Source: an uncultured Fretibacterium sp.
GTDB taxonomy: Bacteria > Synergistota > Synergistia > Synergistales > Aminobacteriaceae
Reading direction: 5' to 3'
Assembly (NCBI GenBank): GCA_937892105.1
Contig: CALAUZ010000140.1
Span: forward strand, 1-5,108
DNA length: 5,108 bases
Of this stretch, positions 1 through 5,108 are shown piece after piece. The first letter of the stretch is position 1; each line of letters begins with the position of its first letter. Both the position numbers and the translations under genes were made by a program. The notes under the pieces were generated by a model that saw nothing but the letters and a program-made list of their open reading frames with translations, was not told where the DNA came from and searched no databases.

Positions 1-332
1 GGCTCTTCTCCGGGGCGGAGTTCAAGAATGTTCTGCTCGCAGGGAAGGGCCTCGCTTGGGTCGTGGGTTACATGTAGCAGCGTAGTGGTTCCGGTTTGGG
101 CAACTGTTTCCAAAAGGTCAAGGACAAGCTGCCGGTTTTCTTCGTCCAGTCCGTGACAGGGTTCGTCAAGAATGAGTACGCAGGGACTTTTTACCGCCGC
201 CCTTAGGATAAGAATTGCGCGTTGCTCTCCGTAGGAAAGTGAACCGAATGCTTCGTTTGCTCTTTTTTCAAATCCGGCAAGTTTTAGCCATGCAAGGGCA
301 GTAGCTTTTTCAGTGAGGACAGCGCGAAATAG
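1..332 (-). pseudogene. ABC transporter ATP-binding protein, C-terminal half (ModF-like), N-terminus missing
   Basis: Reading the minus strand from 332 down to the window edge gives an uninterrupted frame that is clearly the second half of an ABC ATPase. The signature motif LSYGEQR is encoded at about 219-239, Walker B VLILDEP followed by the D-loop CHGLD at about 144-179, and the switch histidine in VTHD at about 60-71. The wording of these motifs (SYGEQR, DEPCHGLD, THDPSEALPC) resembles the ModF/PhrA group of molybdate-linked ATPases, whose exact role is uncertain. The Walker A P-loop and the Q-loop region are absent. The frame hits TGA (complement of 333-335) just before residues LFRAVLTEK, and it contains no ATG, GTG or TTG start, so this piece cannot be translated as it stands. 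The C-terminus runs past position 1. It is either a gene broken by a real rearrangement or one cut by a false join. The ABC identity is firm; the ModF subgroup is an inference. Confidence 0.82.
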
Positions 333-335
333 TCA
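327..335. other. Probable junction between ABC-gene fragment and DUF4160 operon
   Basis: The minus-strand ABC frame looks native until about 330-332 and then meets a stop at 333-335. The plus-strand DUF4160 gene begins with its ATG at 335 and lacks a ribosome binding site at the usual distance; the nearest candidate, GAGGA at 315-319, is about 15 bases from the ATG and lies within ABC coding sequence. Two genes each missing the sequence expected on the other side of the same few bases point to a breakpoint. No inverted repeat, target duplication or integrase is visible. The exact base cannot be fixed from the sequence alone. Confidence 0.5.
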
Positions 336-601
336 TGTCAGAGCTTTGCAGGTTTGCGGGAATAATCATCTACATGATGTTCTTTGACACGGGAAAACAC
401 AACAAGCCACATGTTCATGTCAGTTACGGTGAGTATGAAGCTGTGATTGCGATTGACGGAGAACTATTAGCCGGATCTCTTCCGTCAAAGCAGATGAAAA
501 TTGTAATGGGCTGGCTAGCACTTCATGAGGAAGAAGCCTATAAAGCGTGGAATTTGGCCGTGCAGGGAAAACATTTCGAGAAAATTGCGCCCATGAAATA
601 G
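335..601 (+). CDS. DUF4160 domain-containing protein
   Basis: An 88-residue cytosolic protein with the hallmarks of the DUF4160 family: an N-terminal (C)RF.GIIIYM strand at about 5-14, the NKPHVHVSYGEYEA core at 23-36 with two histidines (26 and 28), a GSLP turn at 47-50, and a C-terminal helix containing W60, H64 and W72. The length is normal for the family. The function is unknown; such genes are very often found next to DUF2442 genes, as here, and the pair has the size and layout of a small two-gene module such as a toxin-antitoxin pair, but I know of no proof of that. ATG 335 is chosen because family members start only a few residues before the RF.GI segment. No good ribosome binding site precedes it, which fits a breakpoint immediately upstream. 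The stop codon at 599-601 overlaps the Shine-Dalgarno site of the next gene, so translation is probably coupled. Confidence 0.85.
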   Translation: MSELCRFAGIIIYMMFFDTGKHNKPHVHVSYGEYEAVIAIDGELLAGSLPSKQMKIVMGWLALHEEEAYKAWNLAVQGKHFEKIAPMK

Positions 602-608
602 AGGTGAT
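601..608 (+). promoter_or_regulatory. Strong Shine-Dalgarno site for DUF2442 gene
   Basis: GAGGTGAT is a near-perfect anti-16S match ending 6 bases before ATG 615. Its first G is the last base of the DUF4160 stop codon, which favours coupled translation of the two genes. Confidence 0.8.
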
Positions 609-614
609 ATTTCA

Positions 615-908
615 ATGTACGTCAAGAACGGAATATGTTATGCGGGTGAGCTTGAACCGGGAATAAAGATTACAGCTGCTAAGCCGTTAGACTGGGGAGT
701 CATGCTTGTTACATTCTCAACGGGGGAAAAACGCCTTTTTGACACAACAGAAATTGACGCAGAAGCCTTCAAGCCCCTCGCTGACCCTGAAATTTTCCGC
801 CATCCCGTAATAGCATACGGCACAATCACATGGGATAACGGAAATATAGACATTGCCCCGGAAACTGTATACAAGATGAGCTACCCTTACAACACGGAGG
901 AAATGTAG
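615..908 (+). CDS. DUF2442 domain-containing protein
   Basis: A 97-residue protein matching the DUF2442 pattern: a beta hairpin at about 30-43 reading VMLVTFSTGEKRLFD, then F52-KPL and DPEIF (57-61), then the closing segment YGTITWDNGNIDIAPETVY (68-86) with its conserved Trp-Asp-Asn-Gly turn. The family is small, soluble and of unknown biochemical function. The gene lies 13 bases after DUF4160, a very common pairing, so the two products probably act together or bind one another. An 18-residue N-terminal extension before the core contains the start ATG 615, supported by the strong ribosome binding site. Its last codons contain the ribosome binding site of the following membrane-protein gene. 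Domain identity is fairly sure; any role, including toxin-antitoxin activity, is conjecture. Confidence 0.85.
   Translation: MYVKNGICYAGELEPGIKITAAKPLDWGVMLVTFSTGEKRLFDTTEIDAEAFKPLADPEIFRHPVIAYGTITWDNGNIDIAPETVYKMSYPYNTEEM
896..900 (+). promoter_or_regulatory. Shine-Dalgarno site for Lgt-like gene, inside DUF2442 coding sequence
   Basis: GGAGG lies 10 bases before ATG 911 and within the last codons of the DUF2442 gene, whose stop is at 906-908. This favours ATG 911 as the true start and links the third gene to the operon. Confidence 0.7.
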
Positions 909-910
909 AC

Positions 911-1696
911 ATGTACCCGGTATTGTTCACGATATTCGGCATCACAATAGACACATACAGCGTGATATGGTTCATAGCCTTGTCGCTGGCAATAGTCTGG
1001 TGCATAAAACGCCTTGACCTTTACGGCCTCGATGAATACGAATCACGCCGGGTAATGTCTGTATCATTTTTCTGCATGTTGCTGGGTGCGCTGGTGTTCA
1101 AGCAGCTTAGGCATATAGGTCGCTTCATCATGAATCCGTCATTGTTGCTGGGCTTCAGGTCATGGGGGCTGAGTGAGTTCGGCGCGGTAATGGCGTTCGT
1201 GATGTGCATAATTTCCCGCAAGGTGTCATTCATGAGGCTTTGCGACACTGCGACTCCTCCGGCAATGCTGGCTATTGCTGTTGGTCGTTGGGGATGTTTC
1301 TTTCATGGGTGCTGCTCCGGGCTTCCGTCAAAATCCTTCATGGCCGTACATTTCCCGCTTGACCGTGCCGGGGTTCTCCGCCATCCGACTCAGATATATT
1401 ACTCCCTCATTGCGGCTGTGATTGTGATGATTCTGCTGTATGTCGAGAAGAAAATTATCCCCATCCAGAAAAAGAGTCAGCGTTATTATTCCGTCATTGC
1501 CCCGCTCGGAATGATTTTGTATGCGTTAATGCGTTTTGCCATAGTGCCTTTTAGGGAATGGGCTTCCCTCTCCAAAATAATTATGCGTTGGAACAAGCCA
1601 AACACTTATTTTTCGCTGGCAGTTATTTTTCCGATTCTGTGCGTGTGGCTCATATACAGCCTACTTAAATTGAGGTCAGTTAGTCAAGATAAGTAA
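911..1696 (+). CDS. Lgt-like (prolipoprotein diacylglyceryl transferase family) membrane protein, divergent
   Basis: A 261-residue polytopic inner-membrane protein with about seven hydrophobic segments (roughly 17-35, 50-66, 88-104, 115-131, 161-178, 195-213, 234-254). Lgt transfers diacylglyceryl from phosphatidylglycerol to the lipobox cysteine of prolipoproteins. Family resemblance is clear at Y16 (near E. coli Y26), GRWGCFFHGCCSG at 125-137 (the Lgt signature region), RHPTQIYY at 157-164 and RF..PFR at 208-215. Several residues essential in E. coli Lgt appear to be changed: by eye, the H103 position is F90, N146 is C129, E151 is C134, and E243 is V212, while R143 (R126), G154 (G137) and R239 (R208) are kept. 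It is therefore probably a paralogue, not the housekeeping Lgt, and its substrate is unknown. The Gly-Cys-Cys-x-Gly variant occurs in Lgt-like proteins of other anaerobes. It is the third gene of the operon, 2 bases after DUF2442. The fold is confident; true Lgt activity is doubtful. Confidence 0.8.
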   Translation: MYPVLFTIFGITIDTYSVIWFIALSLAIVWCIKRLDLYGLDEYESRRVMSVSFFCMLLGALVFKQLRHIGRFIMNPSLLLGFRSWGLSEFGAVMAFVMCIISRKVSFMRLCDTATPPAMLAIAVGRWGCFFHGCCSGLPSKSFMAVHFPLDRAGVLRHPTQIYYSLIAAVIVMILLYVEKKIIPIQKKSQRYYSVIAPLGMILYALMRFAIVPFREWASLSKIIMRWNKPNTYFSLAVIFPILCVWLIYSLLKLRSVSQDK

Positions 1697-1750
1697 AACA
1701 GGCCATGAATGATTCACAATCCGCCGTTAAAATACATGCCTGAAAAAATA

Positions 1751-1757
1751 AAGGAGG
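1751..1757 (+). promoter_or_regulatory. Shine-Dalgarno site deciding the TTG start of htrA
   Basis: AAGGAGG ends 9 bases before TTG 1767. The TTG is followed at once by a positively charged signal-peptide start (KARK), so it is a better start than any later ATG, which would lie beyond the signal peptide. In the 70 bases between the Lgt-like stop and this start I see no convincing promoter or terminator; htrA may be co-transcribed with the operon or have its own weak promoter. Confidence 0.8.
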
Positions 1758-1766
1758 CAATCAGCT

Positions 1767-3215
1767 TTGAAGGCAAGAAAAATTTTCGCGTTAATCATTG
1801 CGCTTGTACTGGCATTCACAGTATCAGGGAGCGCATTTGCCCTCGCACCATTCAACGTAAGCAACACAAATCCAATTGTGCCTATTGTGAAGAGAACATC
1901 TCCAGCTGTCGTGAATATTGACGTGGAGAAAACTGCGAGGCGTTCAATATCACCATTCCCGTTTGATGATGATCCATTCTTCAAGAGATTTTTCGGGGAT
2001 TCGTTCAAAGAGTTCTCACGCTCAGTGCCTATGAAGGGTCGCGGCTCAGGTTTCATAGTGTCAGAGGAAGGCTTAATCCTCACAAACAATCATGTTGTTG
2101 ACGGTGTAGACAAAATCACAGTGTCATTACAGCTAGCGGACGGCAGCAAAAAGACATACTCCGCTGTCATAAAGGGAAATGACCGGGATTATGACCTTGC
2201 TGTGATAAAGATTGAGCCTGACAGGGCATTACCAGTTCTTGAGCTTGGAGACTCTGACGCGTTAGAGGTTGGCGAGTTTGTCGTGGCAATCGGCAACCCT
2301 TACGGCTTCGAACATTCTGTTACGGCGGGAGTAATCAGCGCAAAAAACAGGAGCATTCACGCACAGGATGTGAATTTTGACGACTTCTTACAGACTGACG
2401 CGGCAATCAATCCAGGCAACTCCGGCGGGCCATTGCTGGACATGAACGGAAAAGTCATCGGCATAAACACGGCGATTGTACCCTATGCGCAAGGACTCGG
2501 ATTTGCTATTCCCGTCAACAAGGCAAAAGAAATCATGGGTCAGCTTGTCGAAAAAGGTAAAGTGAGTCGCGGTTGGCTCGGCGTGAATATCACTGACGCA
2601 GACTCGGAAGTTGCGAAAATGTACGGTGTCCCGGACGGTGGCGGAGTCGTAATCGCAAAAGTAATTCCCGGAGACCCAGCAGAAAAGGCAGGAGTCAAGG
2701 CCGGAGATATTGTTGTTGAGGTGAACGGCCAGAGGGTGAAGAACTCTGCGGAATTACGTATGAAGGTCGGTGCATTGTCGCCTAACTCATCTGCAAGGCT
2801 CACGGTTTACAGGAAGGGGAAAAAGCAGACATTAACCGTAAAACTTGGTGAACGTCCCAATGAAACGCAAACCAGCTCGGAAACCACAAAGGACACCGAA
2901 AAATCAAAGGCATCAAGCGACGCTCTAAAGGATTACGGAATAATGAGAGTCGCCGAAATTAACGACTCATACAGGAGCAAATACAAGCTCACGTCAGAAA
3001 ATGGCCTCGTGATTCTTGAGGTTGATCCCAATTCGCCCGCGTCATATGAAAATGGATTGCGTGAAGGGGATATGCTAATTGAGCTGAATCTTCATGAGCT
3101 GAAAAAGGTTGACGACATCGCCGGAGCTTTGAAGGATTCCGACAAGAAGATAATCATTGAGTTTGAGCGTGAAGGCACTGTGAACTATCAGGCTGTAACG
3201 AAAAAAGAGAAATAA
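1767..3215 (+). CDS. HtrA/DegP-family periplasmic serine protease (Do-like), two PDZ domains
   Basis: A 482-residue exported protease that degrades or refolds damaged envelope proteins. Residues 1-25 are a Sec signal peptide (KARK, hydrophobic stretch, cleavage likely after SAFA). A trypsin-like domain spans about 36-255, with the full catalytic triad: H109 in TNNHVV, D143 in DYDLAVIK and S219 in NPGNSGGP. A first PDZ domain lies at about 258-362 (starting RGWLGVN, with PGDPAEKAGVKAGDIVVEVNG at 301-321). A polar Ser/Thr/Lys/Glu linker follows at 363-385, then a shorter, more divergent second PDZ at about 386-475 (PNSPASYENGLREGDMLIELN). Length and order fit the DegP/DegQ class. The phenylalanine-rich acidic stretch at 60-83 corresponds to the LA-loop region. 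The start is TTG, chosen for the AAGGAGG site and the signal peptide. The gene ends just before a strong terminator. Family assignment is secure; the exact paralogue (degP, degQ or other) cannot be decided. Confidence 0.95.
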   Translation: MKARKIFALIIALVLAFTVSGSAFALAPFNVSNTNPIVPIVKRTSPAVVNIDVEKTARRSISPFPFDDDPFFKRFFGDSFKEFSRSVPMKGRGSGFIVSEEGLILTNNHVVDGVDKITVSLQLADGSKKTYSAVIKGNDRDYDLAVIKIEPDRALPVLELGDSDALEVGEFVVAIGNPYGFEHSVTAGVISAKNRSIHAQDVNFDDFLQTDAAINPGNSGGPLLDMNGKVIGINTAIVPYAQGLGFAIPVNKAKEIMGQLVEKGKVSRGWLGVNITDADSEVAKMYGVPDGGGVVIAKVIPGDPAEKAGVKAGDIVVEVNGQRVKNSAELRMKVGALSPNSSARLTVYRKGKKQTLTVKLGERPNETQTSSETTKDTEKSKASSDALKDYGIMRVAEINDSYRSKYKLTSENGLVILEVDPNSPASYENGLREGDMLIELNLHELKKVDDIAGALKDSDKKIIIEFEREGTVNYQAVTKKEK

Positions 3216-3232
3216 GCGGTCAAAAAAAATTC

Positions 3233-3265
3233 AGCGGGAGTCCGTTTATGGATTCCCGCTTTTTT
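3233..3265. terminator. Bidirectional rho-independent terminator
   Basis: An 11-base-pair stem (3233-3243 with 3250-3260, one G-T wobble) around a 6-base loop is followed by six T (3260-3265) on the plus strand. Eight A at 3222-3229 on the other side form a U-tract for the minus strand. It ends transcription of htrA from the left and the dehydrogenase gene from the right, two convergent genes whose stops lie only 53 bases apart. Confidence 0.9.
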
Positions 3266-3268
3266 GTG

Positions 3269-3556
3269 TCATTGTGCTTCAACGCCGTGAAGTTTTTTCC
3301 CCGTCCCCAACTCGTAACAGCTCCGAAAATTTCCCTCGATCATGTCGCCTACATCTTCATACGTGTAAAATGCCGTGTGAGGACTCAATATCACATTGGG
3401 GAATGAGCGCAGTATAGCCAGCTTCTGATTCACCATAACTTCGCCCATTCTGTTGTAGTAGTAAAGCCCGTTCTCAAACTCCACAACATCAAGCGCAGCT
3501 CCGCCCAATTTCCCGGACTCAATCCCCGCAATTAATGCCTCAGAATCAACCAGCTT
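3269..3556 (-). pseudogene. D-2-hydroxyacid (D-lactate-type) dehydrogenase, C-terminal fragment, 5' end lost
   Basis: The minus-strand frame ending at TGA 3271-3269 encodes the last ~96 residues of an NAD-dependent D-2-hydroxyacid dehydrogenase. Visible landmarks are KLVDSEALIAGIESGKLGGA, normally preceded by an Asn-(T/A)-(S/A)-R-G turn, then ALDVVEFENG with the acidic catalytic-site glutamate, and SPHTAFYT with the catalytic histidine. The text resembles the LdhA/VanH branch, which reduces pyruvate to D-lactate in the cytosol. Everything upstream is missing: the catalytic arginine, the Rossmann GxGxxG fold and the substrate domain. The similarity stops after KL at about 3551-3556, and the frame then runs a few codons into AT-rich foreign DNA (MICLYP, with an accidental ATG at 3577). 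It is thus cut at a breakpoint, not decayed by mutation, since the remaining part is intact. It shares the convergent terminator with htrA. Confidence 0.85.
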
Positions 3557-3571
3557 CAAAGGATATAGACA
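3551..3571. other. Bacterial/eukaryotic junction
   Basis: Dehydrogenase coding similarity (minus strand) ends at about 3556. From about 3557 onward base composition drops sharply in GC, codons change, and the plus-strand frame starts to read as an eIF2B gamma N-terminus. No repeat, integrase site, transposon end or intron signal is visible at the join. The likely explanation is a chimeric join; real integration is the alternative. Confidence 0.75.
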
Positions 3572-4947
3572 TATCAATAGTAGATATTTTCATCCTATTG
3601 ATAGACGATAAGAATTTAATGAAAGAAATTTGCGATAAAACTATTAAAAGTTTTTTGCCAATAATGAACAAGCCAATTCTGTTTTATCAATTGGAATTTT
3701 TAGAAAGACAAAATATAAAAGAAGTTCACTTATTAGCAAACAAGGATAATATAGTTCTCACCAACACTCTTATTTCTGGGTATGTTGGTCCAATAAAAAT
3801 AGATTTAATTGAAATAAGCGACCAAGGATTGGAAATATTCACTAAAATTAAAAGCAAATTAACTAAAAACAATTTTATCCTCATTGAGGGGGATAGCATA
3901 CTCTCCTTTAACCTATCTGAATTTTTGGATTTCCACATCGATAACAAAAATTTAGTAAGTCTCATTTTACAAAAAAAAGAACCAAACTTTTCTAAATTTG
4001 CTTTCTCAAAGGATGAAACATTAAATGCTTTTGGTGTCGATGAAGATAACAATAATAAAATTGTGTTTTATAACCAAAGAAAGCCTGATAACAATGAGGC
4101 CCTGAAAATAAATAGAGATATACTAAAAAGATGCGAAAGCTTTAAACTATTATTGAACTATATGGATATAGGGTTTTATATTTTCAATGATAGTGTATTT
4201 CATATTATAGATGCCATAAATGACAAAGATAGCAAAGACAAAAGTGGCCAAAAGAACAAATCTAAAGTCGTCATAGAATCAATAAAAGAAGATTTTATTC
4301 CATTTTTGGTCAAAAATACTTTTTATAAAAAGCTAAATATAGTATTAATTAATAATTATGATGGAGGGCTTCTTAAAGCAAACAGAATAAGAATCAATGC
4401 CAAAATTATTAATAATGATAAAAATATTACGAGTGAATATTGCTATAAAATATATGATTATCCATCATATTTTGCAACAATTGAAGAAATCCAGAAGCCA
4501 TATGATAGTATTAGGCCCATTTTTTTCCAAACTAAAAATAATGAAAAAAATTACTTTTTTAATTTCGCAGAAAAAATCCAAGATAATTTAGAAAATAAAA
4601 AAAGGTATAATGATGGCATACCTGAGTTGGAAAATATTTCCGAAAATTCATATATTGCTAGTAAGGGGGGAAAAATTGAAAAAGGAGTAAAGATAAATAA
4701 AACAGTCGCTCAGGCAAATATGGAAATAAAAGAAGGTTCTCAGGTCATTTCATGCTTAATTGGAACAAATTCTGTAATTGGGAAAAATTGCAAGTTGACT
4801 AATTGTATTATTGGGAAAGATAGTACAATAGGAGATAATTGTGAAATTTCTGAATGTATAATATCAGAAGGCTACAACGTGGCTGAAAAGACTGTTGCCT
4901 CTCAAAAAATATTAAGTAAAGAAAATGAGGATTTAGATTTTAGTTAA
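3557..4947 (+). CDS. Eukaryotic eIF2B gamma subunit-like protein (5' end truncated, frame fused at junction)
   Basis: The open frame formally begins at ATG 3535, but its first seven codons are antisense dehydrogenase sequence, so the native part starts at about 3557. By eye, it follows eIF2B gamma along its length (numbering from ATG 3535): a degenerate nucleotidyl-transferase N-terminus at 15-60 (FLPIMNKPILFYQLEFLER matches the family's KPLLPVGNKPL..YPL..LER), FILIEGDSIL at 114-123, a YMDIGFYIF strand at 209-217, SIKEDFIPFLVKNTFY at 249-264 (like ELIPYLVRKQF), CYKIYDYPSYFATIEE at 303-318, and a left-handed beta-helix of hexapeptide repeats at about 372-456. eIF2B is the cytosolic GDP-GTP exchange factor for eIF2; gamma pairs with epsilon. 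The sugar-nucleotide GGxGxR loop is replaced by LIDDKNL, as expected for a non-enzymatic subunit. All eight arginine codons are AGA or AGG. Lys/Asn-rich inserts at 170-175 and 228-243 suit an AT-rich protist or fungus. At most a few N-terminal residues seem lost. A bacterial sugar nucleotidyltransferase is the less likely alternative. Confidence 0.75.
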
Positions 4948-5108
4948 TTAAATTTGAATATTAATAAAATTATTTTAAAACATATAAATTTAAAAATAAT
5001 AAAGATAATTAATTTTATTAAAAAATAATAATTTATATTTTTAAATAAAATTATTTTATATATAATGATACTATGTTAGGTAATAGAGGTTGCAGATTAT
5101 GTATTTCA
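4948..5108. other. AT-rich intergenic DNA, no supported gene
   Basis: After the TAA stop the sequence is almost pure A/T (only two G/C in 4981-5040), as in intergenic DNA of very AT-rich eukaryotes. AATAAA hexamers occur at 4963-4968 and 5044-5049 and could be poly(A) signals, but they are expected by chance in such sequence. From about 5073 the GC rises slightly: ATG 5073 opens a short frame (MLGNRGCRLCIS) to the window edge, and on the minus strand a frame ends with TAG near 5073. Either could be the edge of a next gene; neither can be supported. Confidence 0.5.

Noticed and set aside
329..339. Imperfect 11-base similarity between the two junctions (ATAGTCATGTC at 329-339 and ATAGACATATC at 3565-3575)
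   Set aside because: Nine of eleven matches in AT-rich text is within chance, the copies are imperfect, and no recombinase or mobile-element end accompanies them, so I do not call an attachment site or target duplication.
1670..1740. Possible promoter for htrA (TTGAGG at 1670, TTCACA at 1713, TAAAAT at 1728)
   Set aside because: No pair of -35 and -10 like boxes has an acceptable 16-18 base spacing, so no promoter is claimed.
1709..1921. Possible small gene of 70 codons before and overlapping htrA
   Set aside because: It has no ribosome binding site, shows no family features, and most of it is a frame-shifted reading of the htrA signal peptide and N-terminus.
3535..3556. ATG 3535 as the true start of the eIF2B gamma-like protein
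   Set aside because: These codons lie on the opposite strand of conserved dehydrogenase sequence (LVDSEAL region) and belong to the other side of the junction, so the start is accidental.
4397..4591. 64-codon open frame inside the eIF2B gamma region
   Set aside because: It is an out-of-frame reading of Lys/Ile-rich AT-rich sequence with no independent support.
3535..4947. Bacterial GlgC, RfbA or GlmU-type sugar nucleotidyltransferase
   Set aside because: The GGxGxR nucleotide loop is absent and the internal EDFIPFLVKNTF and C-terminal segments fit eIF2B gamma better.
4948..5070. Repeat array, origin or CRISPR-like region in the AT-rich tail
   Set aside because: The repetition is only low-complexity A/T runs; no regular repeat unit or spacer spacing is present.

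Overview
The window looks like three pieces of DNA with two breaks. The long middle piece (about 335 to 3556) is ordinary bacterial DNA of moderate GC, with Shine-Dalgarno sites, tight gene spacing and a rho-independent terminator. The left piece (1 to about 332) is also bacterial but holds a beheaded gene. The right piece (about 3557 to 5108) is very AT-rich, uses different codons, and encodes what reads as a eukaryotic translation-factor subunit. The bacterium looks like a gut or rumen anaerobe; the general look of the proteins suggests Synergistetes, but this is an impression and not a placement. The right piece suggests an AT-rich anaerobic eukaryote such as a protist or chytrid fungus.

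Layout. 1-332 (minus): the C-terminal half of a ModF-like ABC ATPase, with no Walker A and no start codon. 335-1696 (plus): a close-packed three-gene operon of DUF4160, DUF2442 and a divergent Lgt-like membrane protein. 1767-3215 (plus): an exported HtrA/DegP-type serine protease with two PDZ domains and a TTG start. 3233-3265: a terminator that can work in both directions. 3269-3556 (minus): the C-terminal part of a D-lactate-dehydrogenase-type 2-hydroxyacid dehydrogenase, cut off just as its conserved LVD(S/T)EAL segment begins. 3557-4947 (plus): an almost complete eIF2B gamma-like protein, whose reading frame is fused by chance to antisense dehydrogenase sequence. 4948-5108: AT-rich intergenic DNA with no supported gene.

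How the genes work together. The small operon and htrA both lead to the cell envelope: a membrane protein of the Lgt fold and a periplasmic quality-control protease. The DUF4160/DUF2442 pair is of unknown function. The ABC ATPase, the dehydrogenase and eIF2B gamma have no functional link to this group.

The most important reading point is that the abrupt change at about 3556 is most simply a chimeric join (assembly or whole-genome-amplification artefact in a mixed bacterial/eukaryotic sample). A true transfer is possible but needs read-level support. I found no CRISPR array, tRNA, rRNA, transposase or convincing new defence system.
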